Origin: an uncultured Flavobacteriaceae bacterium
GTDB lineage: Bacteria; Bacteroidota; Bacteroidia; Flavobacteriales; Flavobacteriaceae
Assembly: GCA_938029725.1 (NCBI GenBank)
Contig: CALHGE010000012.1
Location: 94,065 to 158,064, forward strand
Direction of reading: 5' to 3'
Length of the DNA: 64,000 nt
Of the stretch, positions 10,201 to 18,100 are shown one piece after another. Positions within the stretch are counted from its first letter, which is position 1. Every line of letters begins with the position of its first letter. A model generated the notes under the pieces. It was given only the letters and a program-made list of their open reading frames with translations. It did not search any database and was not told where the DNA came from. The position numbers and the translations under genes are program-made.

Positions 10201-10663
10201 GTATAAAGAAACACTATATGGTGGAAGATGGTGGGAAGGAAGAGATGTTTTTAACAACAATTCAGCAGCCCAATGCGTTCGTTGTCATGCGGTTAAAGGT
10301 GCCGGTGGCGAAGTAGGACCAGCATTAGATAATATTGCAAATATTTTAACAAGAGCAGAAATTCTCGAAGCACTTATTGAACCAAGTAAAAGATTAGCAC
10401 CTGGTTATGGCACTATTACGGTAAGCCTCAAGGATGGTCAAGTTGTAAGTGGAATTCTAGAACATGAAACCGACAAAGAACTAATCATTAGAACTTCGGA
10501 TGCAGAACCTATAGAGATTGGGATTTCAAGAATTAAAACACGTAAAAATAGTATATCGGCCATGCCAGCTGCAGGAAAATTGATTAGCAAAAGAGAACTA
10601 CGCGATTTGGTAGAATACCTCTCTAGTTTGAAGACTATTGAACCTTTAATTTTAGATGATTAG
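7226..10663 (+). CDS. PVC-type heme-binding propeller/HEAT/cytochrome c lipoprotein
   Basis: 1145 residues from the ATG at 7226; the TTG at 7211 would place extra residues before the signal peptide. A lipobox (ALLLAAC) predicts a lipoprotein. About residues 50-480 form a beta-propeller of the membrane-bound dehydrogenase type first noticed in Pirellula/Verrucomicrobium (GFGGHGMSGAIQGPDGKIYWGIGD, THEFVFDAYGN, FGPDGALYLADWVTGWG). About 490-960 are HEAT-like helical repeats (LVALLSDKDPEIVAQALKVL, LRHAGVLALSRIG). The C-terminus is a cytochrome c domain with CVRCH and a GYGTITVSLKDGQVVSG segment. It likely oxidises a sugar or alcohol in the periplasm and passes electrons to the heme; the substrate is unknown. 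Confidence 0.88.
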   Translation: MKCFSARHNAIWLIASALLLAACTTKSNKAQETPLTVYEDSVLGFERATRARESIVVKMAHGLELSLWASDSLAPDPIAMDIDTKGRIYLTRTNRQKNSEFDIRGHQDWMTASIAFQSVEDRRAFIRKTFAPEGSEDNNWLSDLNEDGSHDWRDLKVEKDEIWMLEDTNKDGMADVSKRILEDFNTEITDVAGALLVRDTDVFVGIAPDMWRLTDSNDDGVLDEKTSIAHGFAVHIGFGGHGMSGAIQGPDGKIYWGIGDIGVNITTVDGINHNYPNQGVIVRSNPDGSNFEVFSRGHRNTHEFVFDAYGNMISSDNDGDHGGESERLVHIVEGSDSGWRTNWQFGKYTDPKNNNYKVWMDEELFKPRWEGQAAYIIPPIQNFHNGPTGMVYNPGTALGKDWLNRFFIVEFVGDPSRSHIWSFDLKPKGASFQLNTDIDMLSGVLATGIKFGPDGALYLADWVTGWGTKNYGRVWKLDVSSNKNNLEKERKETERLMTLDYADQSNDALVQLLSYSDMRIRQKAQFTLAKSTFWGYRKFKSVLDESKHQFAKIHSIWGIGQIAADDVAKAQPLVALLSDKDPEIVAQALKVLGAVKYTKAASKYIALLQHENDRVKFFAAQALGRTKHEAGVQALLAMIAKNADADVYLRHAGVLALSRIGKQESMLALTQSKNRSLRIAAVLVLRRMQDPLVAEFLTDTDEYIVTEAARAINDDWSIESALPALAKVLEEDRFTSEALLRRSINAALRVGGEKEMDNLIAFAKRTNVSSELRGEAIAALGTWGSPSVLDRVDGRLRGEVTRDPSVVKSKIEKDLSLLLHDASTDAEILVGVAETIKNLGINTQDKQILSLLASHSSPEVRSAMLSTLGSLKSTLIDKGMSIGMRDQNQKVKQAAIGLLAQINISKVELSKIIEPIFRSGSVGEQQKILGVLGELPLAKSETALERLIKEGKRGRLNESVILDLIEATEATKSERLILALGNLKISGPTIDAYKETLYGGRWWEGRDVFNNNSAAQCVRCHAVKGAGGEVGPALDNIANILTRAEILEALIEPSKRLAPGYGTITVSLKDGQVVSGILEHETDKELIIRTSDAEPIEIGISRIKTRKNSISAMPAAGKLISKRELRDLVEYLSSLKTIEPLILDD

Positions 10664-11601
10664 TATAGCCTTACTTCATTTTTAGCCTCTTCAAATTCGC
10701 GCATCATATCTGCAATGATTTGCGCTGCAGGTTTAATCTCATTTATCAATGAAGCTACTTGACCAATTTCTAGCTCTCCTTCTTCTAAATCGCCCTCGAA
10801 CATACCCCGTTTTGCTCTAGCTCTTCCCAAAATTTCTTTGAGTTCTTCTTTAGTAGCTCCTCTTGTATAAGCCTCTTGAACTTTATCGAAAAATTTGTTT
10901 TTAATCAACCGTACAGGTGCCAATTCTTTCAATGTTAATTTTGTCTCACCTTCCACAGTCTCCACTACTTTTTGTTTGAATAGCTCGTGAGAAGAAGCTT
11001 CGGCACTGGCTACGAAACGGCTTCCTACTTGTACTGCATCTGCACCCAAAACCATAGTTGCCAACATAGCACGACCTGTTGCAATACCACCCGCTGCAAT
11101 TAGGGGAATAGTAATTTTTTCTTTTACCGATGGTATCAATGTTAAGGTCGTAGTTTCATCTCTCCCATTATGTCCACCTGCCTCAAAACCTTCAGCAACA
11201 ATAGCATCAACACCAGCGGCTTGAGCTTTCAGAGCAAACTTCAAACTACTCACTACATGAACAACAGTTACTCCTTTTTCTTTTAAGTGCGATGTCCATA
11301 TTTTGGGATTACCAGCAGAAGTAAAAACAATCTTCACTCCCATTTCAATTAGAATACCCATCAAAGTATCGATGTTGGGGTACAACATCGGAATGTTTAC
11401 TCCAAAAGGCTTATTAGTGGCTTCTTGGCATTTTTGAATATGTTCGCGAAGCACTTCAGGGTACATACTTCCTGCGCCGATAATACCTAAACCACCCGCA
11501 TTGGAAACGGCTGATGCCAGGCGCCAACCGCTAGCCCAAACCATGCCGCCTTGAATAATAGGATACTTGATTTTAAAAAGAGCTGTGATCTTGTTTTGCA
11601 T
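10660..11601 (-). CDS. NAD(P)H-dependent flavin oxidoreductase / nitronate monooxygenase-like
   Basis: 313 residues with no signal peptide. It is an FMN-binding TIM barrel of the 2-nitropropane dioxygenase/FabK family: PIIQGGMVWASGWRLASAVSNAG at the N-terminus (residues 14-36, written in two parts: PIIQGGM and ASAVSNAGGLG), AEGFEAGGHNGRDE with the conserved His, and AAGGIATGRAM plus GADAVQVGSRF for the FMN phosphate. Such enzymes oxidise nitronates or act as enoyl-ACP reductases; sequence alone does not decide which. Its stop codon overlaps that of the convergent propeller gene by 3 bases. Confidence 0.85.
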   Translation of the reverse strand: MQNKITALFKIKYPIIQGGMVWASGWRLASAVSNAGGLGIIGAGSMYPEVLREHIQKCQEATNKPFGVNIPMLYPNIDTLMGILIEMGVKIVFTSAGNPKIWTSHLKEKGVTVVHVVSSLKFALKAQAAGVDAIVAEGFEAGGHNGRDETTTLTLIPSVKEKITIPLIAAGGIATGRAMLATMVLGADAVQVGSRFVASAEASSHELFKQKVVETVEGETKLTLKELAPVRLIKNKFFDKVQEAYTRGATKEELKEILGRARAKRGMFEGDLEEGELEIGQVASLINEIKPAAQIIADMMREFEEAKNEVRLY

Positions 11602-11699
11602 GAGTTGCTTTTAGTTTTATAGCATTACGTTGCTTTCCATAAAGATTCCAAAAAACACGCTTAAGGGGGCACTAAAAGGAAAATTTCAACACCAATTGA

Positions 11700-12890
11700 T
11701 TAAGAAATTACTCCTGAACCTATAAGCTCATCTTTCACATACCACGCTACAAACTGACCTTCTGTTATGGCAGATTGTAGGTCTTCGAAATCTACATAGA
11801 GTCCTCCACTAACTTTGTATAAAGTTGCTTTTTCAAGCGCTTGACGGTATCGTATTCTTGCCATTACCTCCATATTTTCATCAAGATTTAAAGCCAAATC
11901 TTGACGAACCCAATGTAATTCTTCATCAGTTACAAAAAGGGTTTTACGATATAAACCCGGATGATTTTTTCCTTGGCCAGTATAAATTACGTTTTCCTTT
12001 ACGTCTGTTTCTATTACAAATAAAGGTTCTTTGGTTCCGCCTACATCCAAGCCTTTTCGCTGTCCTTTTGTAAAGTAATGCGCACCTTGATGCTCCCCTA
12101 CCACTTTGCCTTCTTTAACCTTATATACAGGTTTTGCTGCAGTATAAGCCAACGCTTCTTCTTTTGTCGCGAATTTAGTTTTCGTTCGTTTATAGTGGTC
12201 TATTTCCGAAGGAACTTCAACAATGAGTCCCTTTTTAGGTTTTAATTTTTGTTGAAGAAATTCTGGTAAACGCACCTTCCCAATAAAACAAAGGCCTTGA
12301 GAATCTTTTTTATCTGCTGTAATCAACTGATTGGCAGCAGCAATTTCACGGACTTTAGGTTTCTGCAATTCCCCTATAGGAAAAAGCGTTTTCGATAATT
12401 GTTCTTGTGAAAGTTGACATAAAAAATAGGATTGGTCTTTGTTCGTATCTGCTCCAGAAAGTAACTGATAAGTTTCGCTACCATCGGCATTCTTTATCGT
12501 TCCTTTTCTACAATAGTGGCCTGTAGCTACATAATCGGCACCTAGCTGAAGTGCAATTTTCAAGAACACATCAAATTTAATTTCACGATTACAAAGCACA
12601 TCAGGGTTCGGCGTGCGACCCATTTCATATTCCTTAAACATATAATCGACAATCCGCTCTTTATATTCCACACTTAAATCAACGGTCTGAAACGGAATTC
12701 CCAACTTCTCAGCTACAATTAACGCATCATTGCTATCTTCTAACCAAGGACATTCTTCTGAAATAGTCACAGAATCGTCATGCCAATTCTTCATAAAAAG
12801 GCCTATGACTTCATAGCCCTGTTCTTTCAAAAGGTAGGCGGCAACACTAGAATCTACTCCGCCGGAAAGTCCGACAACCACTTTTTTCAT
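11700..12890 (-). CDS. mnmA: tRNA-specific 2-thiouridylase MnmA
   Basis: 396 residues. It makes the 2-thio group of U34 in Lys, Glu and Gln tRNAs in the cytoplasm, using sulfur relayed to the enzyme and ATP to activate the uridine. The ATP-binding PP-loop is GLSGGVDSS (7-15). The catalytic cysteines are Cys100 ([12 protein letters not shown]) and Cys201 (DSQGLCFIG). The C-terminal beta-barrel is present (ARIRYRQ). Length and motifs are normal for the family. A perfect TAnnTTTG element lies 20 nt upstream of the ATG. Confidence 0.97.
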   Translation of the reverse strand: MKKVVVGLSGGVDSSVAAYLLKEQGYEVIGLFMKNWHDDSVTISEECPWLEDSNDALIVAEKLGIPFQTVDLSVEYKERIVDYMFKEYEMGRTPNPDVLCNREIKFDVFLKIALQLGADYVATGHYCRKGTIKNADGSETYQLLSGADTNKDQSYFLCQLSQEQLSKTLFPIGELQKPKVREIAAANQLITADKKDSQGLCFIGKVRLPEFLQQKLKPKKGLIVEVPSEIDHYKRTKTKFATKEEALAYTAAKPVYKVKEGKVVGEHQGAHYFTKGQRKGLDVGGTKEPLFVIETDVKENVIYTGQGKNHPGLYRKTLFVTDEELHWVRQDLALNLDENMEVMARIRYRQALEKATLYKVSGGLYVDFEDLQSAITEGQFVAWYVKDELIGSGVIS

Positions 12891-12910
12891 TTCAATTTAA
12901 AATTGGGCTA

Positions 12911-12918
12911 CAAAAATA
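12911..12918 (-). promoter_or_regulatory. -7 promoter element of mnmA
   Basis: Reading the minus strand, TATTTTTG matches the Bacteroidota -7 consensus TAnnTTTG and lies 20 nt upstream of the mnmA ATG. No clear -33 TTG was found at the usual distance. Confidence 0.5.
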
Positions 12919-13127
12919 CAAAATTAGACCTGTTCCTTCTAGCATTGATTTTCAGATAATTAAAGCCTAGCATAGTTTAGTTTTGTTAAACTTATATTAA
13001 AAAAGAATAAACAAAAGCAACCCTTAATCAATTCTACATCTCTCTTAAAATTACTGAGGTGTGTGCTTTTAAATTCGAGTGGCAGCATCCTTTTTTACTG
13101 AACAGTATAAACCTTAAAAAAAATTAC

Positions 13128-14519
13128 ATGAAACTTATTTTTAAATTGAAAAATCTAGCCTATTTACTAGTAGTAGTTTTTATTACTTCATGCAGTGACG
13201 ACGATAATGACATCGCTCTAATTACCCCAGAAGAGCCTATGGCCGACATTGCAGAAACGGCAATAGCTGCCGATTTATCAAGTTTAGTGGCTGCGTTAAC
13301 AGCGACAGACTTAGTGACAACTATTCAAGGCGATGGCCCTTTTACCGTATTTGCACCTACAAATGAGGCCTTTGCAGCTTTCTTGAGCTCAAACAACTTT
13401 GCCACTTTAGACGATATACCTGTAGACGTTTTAACTCAAGTACTTTTAAATCACGTCGTAGCAGGTAAAAATTTATCTACAGACTTAACAACTAGCTATA
13501 TTTCTTCCTCTTCAACTGCAGGAGTGGACGGAAAGAGTTTAAGTTTATATGTAGATACTTCAACCGGAGTTAAAATAAACGGATCTACGGTTACCACTGC
13601 TGATGTTGAAGCTTCTAACGGAGTAGTACACATTGTAGACAAAGTAATTGGATTACCTACCATCGTCGATCATGCTGTACAAAACCCTGCATTGGCCTCT
13701 TTGGTCGGCGCTTTGAGAGCAGATGGAAATACTACCTTTACTGATTTACTATCAGATACGGACCAAAAATTCACTGTTTTAGCTCCAGTAAATGAAGCAT
13801 TTACTGCTTTTATGAATCCAAACGAAAACGATATCAATACGGTACTTTTCAATCATGTTATACTTGGCGCTGCTTTAGCTTCGGGTGACTTATCTAATGG
13901 CTATGCAAACACCGCCGCCACAAACGCTGACGAAGATGCTTTGAGTATTTACATCAATACAGATGCCGGCGTGAAGTTCAATGGATCTAGTAGTGTTGCC
14001 ATTGCAGATATTGTTGCTACAAACGGAATCGTGCATGCAATCGATCAAGTAATTGATTTACCAACTGTCGTTACCTTTGCCACTTCAGATCCTAATTTTT
14101 CTACTTTGGTTACTGCATTAACAGAATTAACACCAGCAACTGATTTCGTTTCTGTCTTAAGCACACTTACAGGCACAAGTCCAGCACCTTTTACCGTATT
14201 TGCACCAACAAACGAGGCATTCGCTAAATTGGCTGCAATTCCGGATGAGGCTGGGTTGACCCCTATTCTTCAGCACCATGTAATTGCAGGAGCAAATATT
14301 CGCTCTGGTGATTTGACCACAGCTGGCATAACAGTTACACCTGCAACTTTAGAAGGTGATACGTTCCAAATTATTTTACCTGGCACTGATGGAAATATTG
14401 CTAATGTAGTTGATGGGGCTAATAATGACGGAATCGGAATCGATGCCGTAGATGTTCAAGCAATCAATGGAGTGATTCATGTTTTAGATACGGTATTGTT
14501 ACCGAATACTGACAACTAG
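13128..14519 (+). CDS. Lipoprotein with three fasciclin (FAS1) domains
   Basis: 463 residues from the ATG at 13128, which gives a proper lipoprotein signal (VVVFITSC then SDDDND); the open frame reaches back to 13059 but that extension would bury the signal. Three FAS1 domains follow at about 45-170, 175-310 and 315-460. Each shows the H1/H2 signatures, such as GPFTVFAPTNEAFAAF, ASNGVVHIVDKV and INGVIHVLDTVLLP. FAS1 proteins are cell-surface adhesion or matrix proteins; here it is probably outer-membrane anchored. The gene is monocistronic and ends at a strong terminator. Confidence 0.93.
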   Translation: MKLIFKLKNLAYLLVVVFITSCSDDDNDIALITPEEPMADIAETAIAADLSSLVAALTATDLVTTIQGDGPFTVFAPTNEAFAAFLSSNNFATLDDIPVDVLTQVLLNHVVAGKNLSTDLTTSYISSSSTAGVDGKSLSLYVDTSTGVKINGSTVTTADVEASNGVVHIVDKVIGLPTIVDHAVQNPALASLVGALRADGNTTFTDLLSDTDQKFTVLAPVNEAFTAFMNPNENDINTVLFNHVILGAALASGDLSNGYANTAATNADEDALSIYINTDAGVKFNGSSSVAIADIVATNGIVHAIDQVIDLPTVVTFATSDPNFSTLVTALTELTPATDFVSVLSTLTGTSPAPFTVFAPTNEAFAKLAAIPDEAGLTPILQHHVIAGANIRSGDLTTAGITVTPATLEGDTFQIILPGTDGNIANVVDGANNDGIGIDAVDVQAINGVIHVLDTVLLPNTDN

Positions 14520-14542
14520 AGAACCTTCTTTAAACAGTTATT

Positions 14543-14574
14543 AAAAGACCGCAAATTGCGGTCTTTTTTTGTGC
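14543..14574 (+). terminator. Rho-independent terminator of the FAS1 gene
   Basis: Perfect 10-bp stem AAAAGACCGC / GCGGTCTTTT with loop AAATT, continuing into a run of T, 24 nt after the stop codon. Confidence 0.9.
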
Positions 14575-15118
14575 CAATTTATCTAAATAAAATCGAATGC
14601 GAAATTTCATAATTAAACCTTACAAAAATCTTAGGTCTCCCGTTAAAACTTAGTTTGAAAAAAATAATTATAGTTTAAATTTTACTGATAAATACTAAAC
14701 AAAATAATTAACCCACTTTAGCACAACTATGATTTGGTAGACATGATTTAATTTATAACAATCCAAAATAGAACTAAGCATATATTTAAAGAAGCAGCAT
14801 ATAATAGAAGTAAAGTACTGATTTACAAGTAAGCGCTAAAAATTTAATTGAATTATTGTAGGATATTTCCTGTTATAAAAATATAGTTGTAGGAAGTTCT
14901 ACTTACAAAATTTATAGCTATACCCGGCCAACAAAATTTCAAACATCATGATAGTATATGTTAGCATACAAAAAAGAACACTTGACAACTAAGTTTTTTT
15001 TTAGGCGAAGTTTTGCTGCATCTTTGACGTCCCAGAGCTTACCAAGCTTAACCTAATTAATGCTAAAAGCCCCAACAGAAATGTCAGGGCTTTTTTTATG
15101 CTTAAATAAGCTATTCTA
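14575..15118. other. AT-rich intergenic region with a terminator hairpin
   Basis: About 540 bp between the convergent FAS1 and T9SS genes, with no coding content recognised. Its right end holds CATCTTTG (15019-15026, one mismatch to a -7 element) and a hairpin at 15065-15097. A short plus-strand RNA ending at that hairpin is possible but unproven. Confidence 0.4.
15065..15097. terminator. Bidirectional terminator-like hairpin
   Basis: AAAAGCCC pairs with GGGCTTTT, with an inner ACA/TGT pairing. Seven T follow on the plus strand; on the minus strand the hairpin is followed by TTTT. On the minus strand it can terminate the giant T9SS gene whose stop is 22 bp away. Confidence 0.7.
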
Positions 15119-18100
15119 TTATTTAATAGACAGTATTTTCTTAACGATCTTTTCTTTACCAGTTCTTAATATTAAGAAGTACATATCTGGTGAAAGATTG
15201 GATACATCTAGATGCACGTTGTTAGAACCTGCGTTGACATTCATGCCTTTCTTAGCAATTACACACTTGCCATTGACATCAAATATCTCTACTTCAAGCT
15301 GAGCATCATACGGAATATCCACTCTTAAATTCAAGTCGTTCTTAAATGTCATTGGATAGGCAGTAACCGCAGTTTTTAAAACCTTACCTGCATCTTCTGA
15401 TTTCTTACAAGTAACGGCATGTACAATCACATAAATTCCACCGTTAATATGACTTACATCAACTGGGTCAAAAGAATAGGTAGTGTTACTATCAAGCTCG
15501 CCCGAATTAAAAGGATACTGACCAGGAGCAACGGTTTCTTTATTTCCTTTTACAGGATATGGCACCCCGCCAATATATAACTGTGCTTCTGTCATCACAA
15601 AACCATTTAATAGTTCAATTGTGACAAGTACTTCCTCACCATCATACGCAACCTGTACATTACCAGATTTTTCTCCTTTGCTTAAATCGCATTGACCAGC
15701 ACCAGAATATAAATCTAAGATGTAATCACCTTCAACAGCGAAATAATTAGTCCATCCCCATCTGTTAAATCCATCGTCAATGAAGCAAGTATTACCACCC
15801 TCAAATCCATCATCAAATCGAGCAAATGCAGTTTCACATCCTGAAATAGGGGCGTCACACTCAAGTCCTTCGTCTATTTGACCATCTCCATTATTATCTA
15901 AACCGTCACATTCTTCGACATCATCACAGTCTGGAGTACCATCATTATCAGAATCAAAACTTTCGTCTATTTGACCATCTCCATTATTATCAATACCATC
16001 ACAGATCTCAGTACAATCAAGGCCTTCGTCTATTTGACCATCTCCATTATTATCCATACCATCACAGATCTCAGTACAATCAAGGCCTTCGTCTATTTGA
16101 CCATCTCCATTATTATCAATACCATCACAGATCTCAGTACAATCAAGGCCTTCGTCAATTTGACCATCTCCATTGTTATCCATACCATCACAGATCTCAG
16201 TACAATCAAGGCCTTCGTCTATTTGACCATCTCCATTGTTATCCATACCATCACAGATCTCAGCACAGTCAAGGCCTTCGTCTATTTGACCATCTCCATT
16301 GTTATCCATACCATCACAGATCTCAGTACAATTAAGGCCTTCGTCTATTTGACCATCTCCATTGTTATCAATACCATCACATTCTTCCATATCATCACAA
16401 TCGGGAGTACCATCATTATCTGAATCAAAACCTTCATCAATTTGACCGTCGCCATTGTTGTCAAGACCATCACATTCTTCTTGATCGACACAATCAGCTA
16501 TTCCATCACCATCGGTATCTGCGAAACCTTCATCGATTTGACCGTCTCCATTGTTATCCACACCATCACATTCTTCTTGATCGACACAATCAGCTATTCC
16601 ATCACCATCGGTATCTGCGAAACCTTCATCAATATCACCATCACCATCATTGTCAAGACCATCACATTCCTCTTGATCTACACAATCAGCAGTACCATCA
16701 TTATCGGTGTCAGAAAACCCTTCATCGACACTTCCATCTCCATCATTATCAAGACCGTCACATTCTTCTACGTCCGTACAATCTGGAGTACCATCATTAT
16801 CTGCATCAAATCTATCATCACAAGAATCTAAGCAATCAGCAATTCCGTCGTTATCGGTATCATCAAAACCTTCATCGATTTGATCGTCTCCATCATTGTC
16901 AATTCCATCACAAATTTCAATATTTCCACAACTTAGACCTTCATCAATATATCCATCACCGTCATTATCAAGGCCATCGCACTCTTCTTCATCATTACAA
17001 TCAGAGATACCATCCATATCAGAATCAAAACCTTCATCAACTAACAAATCACCATCATTGTCTAGTCCGTCACACTCTTCTATATCGGCACAGTCTGGAG
17101 TACCGTCGTTATCTGAATCAAAGCCTTCATCAATTTGACCGTCTCCATTATTGTCAATACCATCACAAATCTCTTCATCAAAATCACATCCTGTAGCATC
17201 GCTACAATTCAATTCAAAATTAAAATCAATTTCGTATTTCTTTGGGTTATTTTCTGTTCCCATGAAACCCCATCCTGCTATGCCGTCCGCGCTTGAATCT
17301 AATCCGTGCAACATACCACCTTGACCAACTATTACTCCTAAATGTGGTGTTGTAGGATCGTTTGGATCTGGTTTCTGACTTACAATAAAAGATCCTTCTT
17401 CTAAACAATCACCACCAGTAGTTGTAATTGTACTTACTGAATTATCAATTACATAATAATTAAGCGTGGTAGGATCAGGACTTGTACAACCCATTTCTTT
17501 AAAGGTTCCATCTTGAAGTTGCCAACCGGCCCAGTCAGTTTTACCTATTAGTTTTATATAAAGTTCTGCGGTACAACTACCTAAAGACGTTGTTCCTTGA
17601 ATTAAAGCCGTACCGTCATTAAACTCTGTAAAGGAGAGGTTACTTGTATTTGACCCGAAGAAATTTGATCCTCCTGGAGACGCATTGCTTCCAAACCAAT
17701 AGAAATCATACCTAATGTTTGAATCTCCACAATATGTTGCTGGTATTGCTTCGCAAGTCTTAACAATAATATCTTCAGCGACTGTAATAGTTACAACAGC
17801 CTCATCACTACCACAATTGGCTGAACTTACTGTATAGGTAATACGGTAATCACCTGGTGTTAAACCAGTAGTATCAAAATTTGAACCTGTCAGAATACCT
17901 TGTCCGCTTGGGTTTGTAAAAGTACCGCCTGATACCGTTACGAAATCTGATACATCTACAATTGTACTTTCACATACTGCAGTTGTGCCATCTGCCCCAG
18001 CACTTGGTGCTTCCACAATAGTTACCGTCAAGGTTGTCGTTGTAGCACATTCTACATCTGCAGGGCTAAACGTATACACCCCAGCGGCCTCTGACCAGGT

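Noticed and set aside
15960..16400. Regularly spaced 63-bp repeats resembling a CRISPR array
   Set aside because: The whole period is conserved, there are no unique spacers, and the repeats are in frame within a 1586-codon gene as MopE-type units.
15971..16831. Plus-strand open frames opposite the T9SS repeats
   Set aside because: They are low-complexity mirror images (Thr/Ile-rich) of the Asp-rich coding repeats on the minus strand.
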